Source: an uncultured beta proteobacterium
Lineage (GTDB): Bacteria; Pseudomonadota; Gammaproteobacteria; Burkholderiales; Burkholderiaceae_C
Assembly (NCBI GenBank): GCA_903914985.1
Contig: CAIWRE010000510.1
Coordinates: 1-12,031 of the forward strand
DNA: 12,031 bases
Direction: 5' to 3'
How positions within the stretch are numbered: the stretch's first letter is position 1; each line of letters opens with the position of its first letter. Of the stretch, positions 1-6,252 are shown piece by piece. The translations under genes were made by a program, and so were the position numbers. The notes under the pieces were generated by a model. The model was not told the origin of the DNA. It did not search any database and saw only the letters and a list, made by a program, of their open reading frames with translations.

Positions 1-270
1 CTCAACTTCACCCCCGGCTACACCACCCGTTTGTCCAATGAGCAAGAAGTATTTCAAAGCGACAAGCTGGTGGCGGACGCGACCGTGGTGTGGATCTTCA
101 GCCCGCGCGCGCAACTGCGCGTGGTGGCCAGCAACTTCACCGGCCGCAATTACCTGACGGGCGGCACACTGCAGACGAGCAACACCGCAGGTCAGGCACA
201 GCGCGACACCACGCTCACCACTTCGCCGAGCTATGTGAATCTGCAAGCCAAACTCGAACTCAAACTTTGA
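1..270 (+). CDS. Outer-membrane beta-barrel protein, probable TonB-dependent receptor (C-terminal fragment)
   Basis: Only the last 89 codons are in the window; the reading frame is open from base 1 and ends with TGA at 268-270. The peptide alternates polar and hydrophobic residues as barrel strands do (VADATVVWIFSPRAQLRVVA, then a turn with NFTGRNYLTGG), and it finishes with a strand ending in LELKL. Many TonB-dependent receptors of Burkholderiales end in a similar 'sYVNLQAKLELKL' strand, although the classical C-terminal residue is Phe rather than Leu. Such receptors import iron chelates, cobalamin or other large solutes across the outer membrane with energy from TonB. The plug domain and TonB box lie outside the window, so the substrate cannot be guessed. 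Another outer-membrane barrel family is possible. No convincing terminator follows the stop. Confidence 0.55.
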   Translation, partial: LNFTPGYTTRLSNEQEVFQSDKLVADATVVWIFSPRAQLRVVASNFTGRNYLTGGTLQTSNTAGQAQRDTTLTTSPSYVNLQAKLELKL

Positions 271-369
271 GTGCGTATTGCGCTGCGTGCTCTGTCACAC
301 AGTGAGCGCCGCGCCCTCTGCCCATAATTGGTGAGGGGTCCGCGCTATGGCGACCTTAGCCATTTCCAA

Positions 370-399
370 TTGGCTTTATACATAGTCTTTGCCTATGAT
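370..399 (+). promoter_or_regulatory. Promoter of the rubrerythrin operon with OxyR-like dyad
   Basis: A -35-like TTGGCT (370-375) and a -10-like TATGAT (394-399, five of six matches to TATAAT) are 18 bases apart, placing a start roughly 55 bases before the rubrerythrin ATG. A dyad ATAG-N7-CTAT (382-385 and 393-396) overlaps the -10 box and has the half-site spacing of OxyR operators. The inner T and A positions of the OxyR consensus are not matched, and no second dyad lies at the expected distance. The promoter is reasonable; the OxyR assignment is only a suggestion. The rest of the 271-461 gap shows nothing else I can name. Confidence 0.45.
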
Positions 400-461
400 T
401 CAGGCCATACCGATTGTGTTAACACTAACGGTACTTTGTAACCCACTCAAGGAAATTTGCT

Positions 462-977
462 ATGACCGCTCCAAGCCGCCCTGAAATCAAAACCCTGGCC
501 AACCTCGAGTCCGCCTTTGCCGGCGAGTCCATGGCGCACGCCAAATACCTGTACTTCGCCAAGTTGGCGCGCGCCTTGGGCGACGAAGTCACCGCCCATG
601 CTTTTGAAGAAACAGCCAGCCAGGAAATCTTGCATGCCTTCGGCCACCTCGACTTGCTCTATCCCAAAGCCAGAATGACGCCCGCAAAAATGTTGGAAGT
701 CGCCATCGCCGGTGAAACCTATGAATACACCGAGATGTACCCCGGCTTTCGCAAAACTGCCGAAGCCGAAGGCAACACGGCGGCGATCGCCGAAATCGAC
801 GCCCAAATTGCCGAGAGCAAAGACCATGCAGCGGCCTTCCAAGCCACCTTGCAAGCAGCCACTGCGCTCAAGGCAACTTTGGGCACCGCGCAAAAGCGTT
901 TTGCCGCACTTACCAAGGTCGAGGAGCGACATGCCAAACACTACCAGTCCGTGCTCGCGACCGTGCAGACACACTGA
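462..977 (+). CDS. Rubrerythrin (di-iron domain only)
   Basis: The 171-residue protein is a ferritin-like four-helix rubrerythrin, a cytoplasmic peroxidase that reduces hydrogen peroxide to water with electrons from rubredoxin. The iron ligands expected for the family are visible: Glu22 in FAGES, the first ExxH motif (Glu55, His58), the AGETYE segment with Glu85 and Glu88, and the second ExxH motif (Glu154, His157). The MYPGF sequence after Glu91 is also typical. Classical rubrerythrins are about 190 residues with a C-terminal rubredoxin domain; here that domain is missing and a separate rubredoxin gene follows 50 bases downstream, so the electron donor appears to be supplied in trans. The start is supported by AAGGA at 449-453, eight bases before ATG. 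It is probably the first gene of a three-gene operon with its own promoter at 370-399. Confidence 0.9.
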   Translation: MTAPSRPEIKTLANLESAFAGESMAHAKYLYFAKLARALGDEVTAHAFEETASQEILHAFGHLDLLYPKARMTPAKMLEVAIAGETYEYTEMYPGFRKTAEAEGNTAAIAEIDAQIAESKDHAAAFQATLQAATALKATLGTAQKRFAALTKVEERHAKHYQSVLATVQTH

Positions 978-1027
978 GTGATGCATTTGCCCCTTAACAT
1001 CCCCGAATTGAATTGGAAGCGAAACCT

Positions 1028-1192
1028 ATGAAAACCTATATCTGCATCGTGTGTGGCTTTGTGTACGACGAGGCCGCTGGCCGACCCGAAGATGGCTTGG
1101 CGCCTGGCACCTTATGGGCCGACGTGCCCGACACCTGGGCCTGCCCGGACTGTGGCGTGGCCAAGTCGGACTTCGAAGTCGTGGTGGTCTGA
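1028..1192 (+). CDS. Rubredoxin
   Basis: A 54-residue protein with the two metal-binding knuckles of rubredoxin, CIVCG (Cys6, Cys9) and CPDCG (Cys39, Cys42). It also has the conserved aromatic and acidic core (Tyr4, Phe11, Tyr13, Trp37) and the usual DVPDTWACPDCGVAKSDFE ending. It binds one iron and shuttles single electrons in the cytoplasm. Its place between rubrerythrin and a FAD reductase indicates that it carries electrons from the reductase to the peroxidase. Other rubredoxins serve alkane hydroxylases, but no such gene is nearby. GGAAG at about 1015-1019 precedes the ATG. The gene ends with TGA at 1190-1192, and the reductase continues in the same reading frame with no base between them. 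Confidence 0.95.
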   Translation: MKTYICIVCGFVYDEAAGRPEDGLAPGTLWADVPDTWACPDCGVAKSDFEVVVV

Positions 1193-2413
1193 TTGAGCGC
1201 CGCTTCCATCCCCCCGTCGGCGCCCGAGGCCGCGGCGCTGGTCATCATCGGCGCCGGTTTGGCGGGCTGGACGACGGCACGCGAGTTTCGAAAGCTCGAC
1301 ACCAGCACGCCCATCGTGCTGGTAACCGCGGACAGCGGCGATTTTTATGCCAAGCCCACGCTGTCCAATGCCTGTGCCCAAAAACGCACTGCCGAGGAGC
1401 TGGTCACCACGCCCGCCGCCAAAATGGCCGAGACCTTGAACGTGACACTGCATGCGAACACGCAGGTCACCGCCATCGATACCACAGCGCAGAGCGTGTC
1501 CGTCGCGAGCGATGACGGTGTAGCGCACCAAGTGGCCTATGCGCAATTGGTGCTTGCTACCGGCGCGCACCCTATCCGCATTCCGTTGGAAGGCGACGCT
1601 GCCGCGCAGGTGCAGTCCATCAATCAGCTCACCGATCTGGCGCACTTTCAGCAGCATTTGGACACCAGCCCGAAGACCGTGCTGATCATGGGCGCGGGCT
1701 TGATCGGCTGCGAGTTTGCCAACGACCTGGTGCTCGGCGGCCACACGGTGCACGTGGTCGATCCGGCACAGCGCCCCTTGGCCGCATTGCTGCCCGAAGG
1801 TGCGGGCGAGCAAATGCGCGCCGCCCTGTCGGGCATCGGCGTGACTTGGCACTTCGGTACCACCGTGCAGTCGCTTCTCAGCAGTACGGATGCAAAACCC
1901 TTGCAAGCCACGCTGGCCAACGGCGAGACGGTGGACGCGGACCTGGTGCTCAGCGCCATTGGTTTGCGCGCCGATGTGGTGCTGGCCCAAGCGGCCCAAA
2001 GTCACTGCGAACGTGGTGTGGTCGTGGACGCTTTGCTGCAAACCAGTGCCGCCCTTGTCTATGCCTTGGGCGACTGCGCGCAGTACGCCAGCGCCGGTGC
2101 GCGCACCCTGCCTTATGTGATGCCGATCATGAACGCCGCGCGCGCTCTGGCAGCAACTTTGGCAGGTACGCCCACACCTTTGGTGTTTCCATTGATGCCG
2201 GTCTCCGTCAAAACACCAGCCATGCCGACCGTGATCGCCGCTGCGCACCCCTCCACACAAGGCCAATGGGTGGCTGATGTGTTGGACGCAGAAGCCGCGC
2301 AAAGCGGTGGTGCCTGGCGCTTCTTGGACAACGCTGGCCAGCAACGCGGTTTTGTACTGACCGGCAAGCAAACTGCGCGGCGCATGGAACTCAGCAAGAC
2401 CACGGTTCTTTAG
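1193..2413 (+). CDS. Rubredoxin reductase, FAD/NAD(P)H-dependent (rubredoxin-NAD+ reductase)
   Basis: The 406-residue flavoprotein has the layout of the pyridine nucleotide-disulfide reductase class I fold without a redox-active CxxC. There is an N-terminal FAD-binding GAGLAG (residues 20-25), LATG near 121-124, a second dinucleotide fold GAGLIG (167-172) for NAD(P)H, and the FAD-contacting ALGD (291-294). It most resembles rubredoxin-NAD+ reductases. The likely role is to pass electrons from NAD(P)H through FAD to the rubredoxin encoded just upstream, which then feeds rubrerythrin. The start is taken as TTG at 1193, directly abutting the rubredoxin stop, because the next in-frame ATG (codon 78) would remove the FAD motif. 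No clear ribosome-binding site is visible, so translation is probably coupled to rubredoxin. The two genes share a frame and are separated by one TGA. Electron acceptors other than rubredoxin cannot be excluded. Confidence 0.85.
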   Translation: MSAASIPPSAPEAAALVIIGAGLAGWTTAREFRKLDTSTPIVLVTADSGDFYAKPTLSNACAQKRTAEELVTTPAAKMAETLNVTLHANTQVTAIDTTAQSVSVASDDGVAHQVAYAQLVLATGAHPIRIPLEGDAAAQVQSINQLTDLAHFQQHLDTSPKTVLIMGAGLIGCEFANDLVLGGHTVHVVDPAQRPLAALLPEGAGEQMRAALSGIGVTWHFGTTVQSLLSSTDAKPLQATLANGETVDADLVLSAIGLRADVVLAQAAQSHCERGVVVDALLQTSAALVYALGDCAQYASAGARTLPYVMPIMNAARALAATLAGTPTPLVFPLMPVSVKTPAMPTVIAAAHPSTQGQWVADVLDAEAAQSGGAWRFLDNAGQQRGFVLTGKQTARRMELSKTTVL

Positions 2414-2424
2414 CTCGCTTCAAT

Positions 2425-2455
2425 GTGAGGGCGGCGACTACAATCGCCCCCTCAC
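2425..2455 (+). promoter_or_regulatory. Candidate maeB promoter inside an inverted repeat
   Basis: GTGAGGG (2425-2431) and CCCTCAC (2449-2455) form a perfect 7-base inverted repeat. Between them lies TACAAT (2439-2444), a five-of-six match to the -10 box in the form common in Burkholderiales. A good -35 box is not evident. If used, this promoter gives maeB a leader of roughly 60 bases. The repeat could be an operator or a weak hairpin after the reductase gene; no T-run follows it, so it is not an intrinsic terminator. Confidence 0.4.
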
Positions 2456-2512
2456 CCGCAAGCGGGCCGCGACACCCGGTTTGCAGGCCCCGCCCACGCA
2501 CCAGGACGCACG

Positions 2513-4870
2513 ATGGCCCACAACATGCACCCCGACTCGCCCAATCACGACGCTGACGCGCAAGAGAAAAAAGCGCAGCTGCGCCAAGCCGCACTGGAAT
2601 ACCACCAGTTCCCCACGCCGGGCAAAATTTCTGTGACCCCGACCAAGCAGCTGATCAACCAGCATGACTTGGCTTTGGCGTATTCACCCGGTGTGGCCTC
2701 GCCCTGCGAAGAAATTGTCAAAGACCCGAACAACGCCTTCAAGTACACCAGCCGCGGCAACCTGGTGGCGGTGATCACCAACGGTACTGCCGTTCTTGGT
2801 TTGGGCGATATTGGACCGCTGGCCGCCAAGCCGGTGATGGAAGGCAAGGGCGTGCTGTTCAAGAAGTTTGCCGGCATCGACGTGTTTGACATTGAGATCA
2901 ACGAAAAACACGACTTGGACAAACTGGTCGACATCATCGCGTCACTGGAGCCAACCTTTGGTGGCATCAACCTCGAAGACATCAAGGCGCCTGACTGCTT
3001 TTACGTCGAACGCAAATTGCGCGAGCGCATGAAGATTCCAGTCTTCCACGACGACCAACACGGCACCGCTATTGTGGTGGGCGCAGCCATTCTCAATGGC
3101 CTGAAGGTGGTCGGCAAAGACCCCAAGAAGATCAAGCTGGTGACCTCCGGTGCCGGTGCTGCGGCGCTGGCATGCCTGGGACTTTTGGTGAAGCTGGGCA
3201 TTCCACGCGAAAACATTTTTGTGACCGATTTGGCCGGTGTGGTCTACCAAGGCCGCACCGAGCTGATGGATGTGGACAAAGAGTTTTTTGCTCAGAAGAC
3301 CGACGCGCGCACCCTGCGCGATGTCATCGCCGGCGCCGATGTATTCCTGGGCTTGTCGGCTGGCGGCGTGCTCAAGCAAGACATGGTCAAAAGCATGGCG
3401 GCCAAACCGCTGATTTTTGCGCTGGCCAACCCCACGCCGGAGATCCTGCCCGACGAAGTCAAGGCGGTGCGCGACGATGCCATCATGGCGACCGGTCGCA
3501 GTGACTTTCACAACCAGGTCAACAACGTCCTGTGCTTTCCGTACATCTTCCGCGGTGCTTTGGATGCAGGAGCCTCGACCATCACCATCGAAATGGAAAT
3601 CGCAGCGGTTCATGCCATCGCCGAGCTGGCCCAGGCTGAGCAAAGCGATGTGGTGGCTGCGGCCTATGCCGGTGAGCAACTGGCCTTCGGACCCGAATAC
3701 CTCATCCCCAAGCCCTTTGACCCGCGCTTGATGATGAAAATCGCCCCGGCGGTAGCGCAAGCGGCGGCAGACAGCGGCGTTGCGCTTCGCCCGATAGCGG
3801 ACATGGACGCTTACCGGGAGCAATTGCAAAGCTTTGTGTACGCCTCGGGCACAACCATGCGGCCAATTTTTGCGATGGCCAAGAGTGCGCTCAAAAAGCG
3901 TGTGGCCTTTGCCGAAGGCGAAGACGAACGCGTATTGCGCGCCACCCAGATCGTGGTAGACGAAGGCCTGGCCATGCCCACGCTGATTGGCCGTCCTGCG
4001 GTGATTGCCGAGCGCATTGCCAAGTTCGGCCTGCGACTGCGTGAGGGCCAGGACTACGCTGTGGTGAATGTCGAAAACGACCACCGCTACCGCGATTTCT
4101 GGCAGACCTACCACCGCATGGCCGAGCGCAAGGGCGTCACCGTGCCTGTGGCGAAAATTGAAATGCGCAGACGCCTGACCTTGATCGGTTCCATGCTGCT
4201 ACACAAAGGAGATGTGGACGGCCTGATCTGTGGCACTTGGGGCACCACCGCGCTGCACCTGAACTACATCGACCAGGTCATTGGCAAGCGCCACTCGGCC
4301 CCCCTGGAAAGCAAGCATGATGTGTCGATCTATGCTTGCATGAACGGCTTGATGCTGCCGGGCCGCCAGGTGTTCGTCGTCGACACCCATGTCAATTACG
4401 ACCCCACGGCGCGCGAATTGGCGCGCATTACCGTGATGGCCGCCGAAGAAATGCTACGTTTTGGCATTGCGCCCAAAGCGGCCTTGCTCAGCCACTCCAA
4501 CTTCGGCAGCAGCAACGAGCCCAGCGCCATCAAGATGCGCGAGACCTTGGCAATATTGCAGCAAACCGCGCCCTGGCTCGAAGTAGACGGCGAGATGCAT
4601 GGCGATGTGGCACTCGACGGCGAAGCCCGCGCCGCCCTGATGCCCAACAGCCCGCTGCAAGGCGACGCCAATTTGTTAGTCATGCCCAATATTGACGCGG
4701 CCAATATCGCTTACAACCTCCTCAAAACCGCTGCCGGCGGCAACATCGCGATCGGCCCGGTGCTGCTCGGCGCCGCCAAACCGGTGCACGTGCTGACCGC
4801 CAGTACCACGGTGCGGCGCATCGTCAACATGACAGCCCTGACGGTGGCAGACGCCAACGCAGTGCGATAA
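2513..4870 (+). CDS. maeB: NADP-dependent malic enzyme with phosphotransacetylase-like C-terminal domain
   Basis: The 785-residue protein oxidatively decarboxylates malate to pyruvate in the cytoplasm, making NADPH and supporting gluconeogenesis and acetyl-CoA supply. The malic domain shows YSPGVA (57-62), GLGDIGPLA (96-104) and the family signature around FHDDQHGTAIV (178-188). The NADP-binding fold has GAGAAA (213-218). From about residue 455 the chain becomes phosphate acetyl/butyryltransferase-like, starting near RVAFAEGEDERVLRA and including the HSNFGSSN segment near 660. In characterised MaeB enzymes this domain is regulatory, sensing acetyl-CoA, rather than a working transferase. Length is close to the family norm (E. 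coli MaeB is about 759), with a slightly longer acidic N-terminus. ATG 2513 has AGGA at 2503-2506; a second ATG at 2525 is a weaker alternative. A candidate promoter is at 2425-2455. The next gene starts six bases after the stop. Confidence 0.96.
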   Translation: MAHNMHPDSPNHDADAQEKKAQLRQAALEYHQFPTPGKISVTPTKQLINQHDLALAYSPGVASPCEEIVKDPNNAFKYTSRGNLVAVITNGTAVLGLGDIGPLAAKPVMEGKGVLFKKFAGIDVFDIEINEKHDLDKLVDIIASLEPTFGGINLEDIKAPDCFYVERKLRERMKIPVFHDDQHGTAIVVGAAILNGLKVVGKDPKKIKLVTSGAGAAALACLGLLVKLGIPRENIFVTDLAGVVYQGRTELMDVDKEFFAQKTDARTLRDVIAGADVFLGLSAGGVLKQDMVKSMAAKPLIFALANPTPEILPDEVKAVRDDAIMATGRSDFHNQVNNVLCFPYIFRGALDAGASTITIEMEIAAVHAIAELAQAEQSDVVAAAYAGEQLAFGPEYLIPKPFDPRLMMKIAPAVAQAAADSGVALRPIADMDAYREQLQSFVYASGTTMRPIFAMAKSALKKRVAFAEGEDERVLRATQIVVDEGLAMPTLIGRPAVIAERIAKFGLRLREGQDYAVVNVENDHRYRDFWQTYHRMAERKGVTVPVAKIEMRRRLTLIGSMLLHKGDVDGLICGTWGTTALHLNYIDQVIGKRHSAPLESKHDVSIYACMNGLMLPGRQVFVVDTHVNYDPTARELARITVMAAEEMLRFGIAPKAALLSHSNFGSSNEPSAIKMRETLAILQQTAPWLEVDGEMHGDVALDGEARAALMPNSPLQGDANLLVMPNIDAANIAYNLLKTAAGGNIAIGPVLLGAAKPVHVLTASTTVRRIVNMTALTVADANAVR

Positions 4871-4876
4871 GGCTCC

Positions 4877-5215
4877 ATGAAAAAACTATTCCAACTCACG
4901 GTTGAAGGCCGCAACCGTGACCGCCTGCTCGACGCCAGCAAGCACGAGGTGCGCAAATACGTGGCGCGCCAGCGCCGCGCGGCGCTGCCAGAGGGCGTGG
5001 ACTACTGGGACTTCGCCTGCAGTTTTGGCAGTACCGAGGCCGACGCGGCGGAAGTATATTTTGCGACCCTGATCGGGCACATGGACGCTGCTGGCAAGGC
5101 CGGGTCGGATGCCTTTTTCGTCAGCATTTTGGGCCGGCCCGGGGTGCGCAAGCCCAAGCCCCTGGACAGCGCTGACAGCCGCAGCGACCAGCTGTCGCGC
5201 CATCTCGACCCTTAG
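4877..5215 (+). CDS. DUF6172-type conserved small protein
   Basis: A 112-residue basic, soluble protein without signal peptide or membrane segment. It has an N-terminal strand (KKLFQLTVEGRNRDR), a charged helix rich in Arg and Lys (HEVRKYVARQRR), the sequence ALPEGVDYWDFACSFG near 36-51, and a C-terminal part (FFVSILGRPGVRKPKP) running into a polar tail. I recognise this pattern as the uncharacterised DUF6172 family of proteobacteria; the family name is from memory and no function is known to me. It begins six bases after the maeB stop, and ATAAGG overlapping that stop can serve as ribosome-binding site, so the two genes are very probably cotranscribed and translationally coupled. Nothing in the sequence shows whether it acts on malic enzyme. 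Confidence 0.8.
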   Translation: MKKLFQLTVEGRNRDRLLDASKHEVRKYVARQRRAALPEGVDYWDFACSFGSTEADAAEVYFATLIGHMDAAGKAGSDAFFVSILGRPGVRKPKPLDSADSRSDQLSRHLDP

Positions 5216-5302
5216 AGCGCTGCAAGATCGGGCGGCTTGAGCGCGACCGAGGCCACCAAAGACCGTCTCGCTTCACATGAACGGGTAAACCCTTAATTTT
5301 CT

Positions 5303-5320
5303 CTGCGGTGTTGTCCGCAG
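5303..5320 (+). repeat. Inverted repeat in the region before the ribonuclease gene
   Basis: CTGCGG (5303-5308) and CCGCAG (5315-5320) form a perfect 6-base stem around a 6-base loop, extendable by a G-T and a C-G pair. No T-run follows on either strand, so it does not look like an intrinsic terminator. It lies just upstream of the candidate ribonuclease promoter and may be an operator or have no function. Confidence 0.3.
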
Positions 5321-5324
5321 GGTA

Positions 5325-5353
5325 TTGCGCATTTCCCTTGGATCGGCGACAAT
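5325..5353 (+). promoter_or_regulatory. Candidate promoter of the ribonuclease-barstar pair
   Basis: TTGCGC (5325-5330) and GACAAT (5348-5353) are 17 bases apart, a weak match to the sigma-70 pattern (three and four of six). This would start transcription about 40 bases before the GTG start at 5402. The remaining sequence between 5216 and 5401 contains an inverted repeat at 5303-5320 but no gene or clear terminator for the upstream DUF6172-type gene. Confidence 0.25.
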
Positions 5354-5390
5354 GAACTTTGGGTTTTGGGTGTTATTTTTGTTTGTTGCC

Positions 5391-5394
5391 AAGG
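5391..5394 (+). promoter_or_regulatory. Ribosome-binding site deciding the ribonuclease start
   Basis: AAGG lies seven bases before the GTG codon at 5402. The other possible starts, TTG 5366, GTG 5456 and ATG 5465, have no comparable site at a normal distance, so this sequence favours GTG 5402. Confidence 0.45.
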
Positions 5395-5401
5395 TTTTTA
5401 C

Positions 5402-5818
5402 GTGGTTTTCGGCCTCAAAGTGGTAAAGCGCTGGACAGGTCAATGCACCGGTTTGGTGCGGCAGATGGAGATTGTTCTCCTGACGCTGGGTCTGTTGAGC
5501 ACTTCGCCGGCGCAAGCGTCTGGCGGGCAAGTTCCGACGATTTCGCTGCAGGCTTTGCCTGCTCCGGGTGTCGAGACCTATCGCAACATTCAACGCGGCG
5601 GCCCATTTCCTTATGAAAAAGACGGTGTGATCTTCGGTAATCGCGAACGATTTTTGCCTATGCAAAAACGGGGCTACTACAGGGAATACACCGTCAAAAC
5701 GCCGGGCTCACGGGACCGTGGAGCCCAAAGAATCGTGTGCGGTGGCCCGGCCACGGCGCCAGACGCTTGTTACTACACGGCCGATCACTATGCGAGTTTT
5801 CGCATGATCGTGCCCTGA
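5402..5818 (+). CDS. Secreted guanyl-specific ribonuclease, barnase/RNase Sa (N1/T1) family
   Basis: With GTG 5402 as start the protein has 138 residues. A basic N-region is followed by a hydrophobic stretch (MEIVLLTLGLLS, 22-33) and a signal peptidase I site after Ala39 (SPAQA/SGG), so the mature enzyme of about 99 residues is exported. The catalytic core matches microbial guanyl-specific ribonucleases: FGNRERFLP (78-86), YYREYTV with Glu95, RGAQRIV with Arg110, and TADHYASF with His129. These correspond to the catalytic Glu, Arg and His of barnase and RNase Sa. Cys113 and Cys123 could form a disulfide. Such enzymes cleave single-stranded RNA after G through a 2',3'-cyclic intermediate. The barstar-like gene 32 bases downstream would protect the cytoplasm. 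ATG 5465 is an alternative start that keeps the signal peptide. Whether it serves competition or nutrient scavenging is not shown. Confidence 0.88.
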   Translation: MVFGLKVVKRWTGQCTGLVRQMEIVLLTLGLLSTSPAQASGGQVPTISLQALPAPGVETYRNIQRGGPFPYEKDGVIFGNRERFLPMQKRGYYREYTVKTPGSRDRGAQRIVCGGPATAPDACYYTADHYASFRMIVP

Positions 5819-5850
5819 ATTGAATTTTTATTGATGAAAGTGAATCGAGG

Positions 5851-6252
5851 ATGGATACACCACTTCGAACCGTAAGAACGAATATCGTTCAATCGATACG
5901 CGCATTTCGCGTATCGGACTTGCAAGAAGCCGCCCAAGGTTTGGGGCATCACTTCTTGTACGCTAATCTGGGCAGCGCCCAGACCAAGCAAGACGTGCTC
6001 GATCTGATCGGCGCGCAGTTCACGCTGGCCACGACCTCAGGCAAGAACTTTGACTCGCTGTACGACAGCATGACCGACCCGGTGCATAAGTCCGGCCCAC
6101 AGCCTGGCTTTATTGCCGTGCTTGAGCATATTCCCGCCAACGCCAAGTTTGACAAAGAGGCGCGCGAGCAGCTGCTCGACATCTTCCGCGACACGGCTGA
6201 CTACTGGGGAGAACGGAAAATACCGTTCCGGTGCTTCTATTCTTTTCTGTAG
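5851..6252 (+). CDS. Barstar-family ribonuclease inhibitor (immunity protein)
   Basis: The 133-residue protein carries a barstar domain from about residue 34. The segment GKNFDSLYDSMTD (64-76) aligns with the barnase-binding helix of barstar, keeping the equivalents of Asn33, Asp35 and Asp39 as Asn66, Asp68 and Asp72, with Tyr71 at the place of Trp38. The later part (GFIAVLEHIP, EQLLDIFRDTADYWGERKIPFRCFYSF) matches the central strand, last helix and final strand. It has no signal peptide, so it acts in the cytoplasm, binding and blocking the ribonuclease encoded just upstream before export. An N-terminal extension of about 30 residues precedes the domain. GAGG abuts the ATG, which is too close for an ideal site; GAAAG at 5836-5840 or coupling may help. 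The frame stops at TAG 6250-6252, but a coding-like stretch continues in the -1 frame to 6443. Confidence 0.88.
   Translation: MDTPLRTVRTNIVQSIRAFRVSDLQEAAQGLGHHFLYANLGSAQTKQDVLDLIGAQFTLATTSGKNFDSLYDSMTDPVHKSGPQPGFIAVLEHIPANAKFDKEAREQLLDIFRDTADYWGERKIPFRCFYSFL
6211..6228 (+). repeat. Inverted repeat at the barstar 3' end
   Basis: GAACGG (6211-6216) and CCGTTC (6223-6228) form a 6-base stem around AAAATA. The same two hexamers recur in the next hairpin at 6252-6286, so alternative pairings are possible. It lies within the last barstar codons, so codon needs may explain part of it. Confidence 0.45.

Noticed and set aside
314..337. CCCTC/GAGGG pair after the receptor gene considered as a terminator
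   Set aside because: The stem is five bases with a long loop and no T-run follows.
1197..1223. Stem GCGCCG/CGGCGC five bases after the rubredoxin TGA, considered as a selenocysteine insertion element
   Set aside because: The loop is long and lacks the bacterial element's features, the rubredoxin is complete before the TGA, and short GC stems are expected in this base composition.
1112..2371. Long open frame of 419 codons on the minus strand
   Set aside because: It lies antisense to the rubredoxin and the reductase, whose motifs are clear. The translation is rich in His, Gly, Arg and Gln without domains, as expected for an antisense shadow in GC-rich DNA.
2942..4114. Open frame of 390 codons on the minus strand
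   Set aside because: It lies entirely within maeB and shows no recognisable family; composition is that of an antisense shadow.
5359..5616. Overlapping plus-strand frame of 85 codons at the ribonuclease start
   Set aside because: It overlaps the ribonuclease in another frame, and only the ribonuclease frame carries the signal peptide and catalytic residues.
6211..6228. GAAC...GTTC considered as a LexA-type operator
   Set aside because: The spacing between GAAC and GTTC is ten bases, which does not fit known LexA boxes, and the site is inside the barstar coding end.
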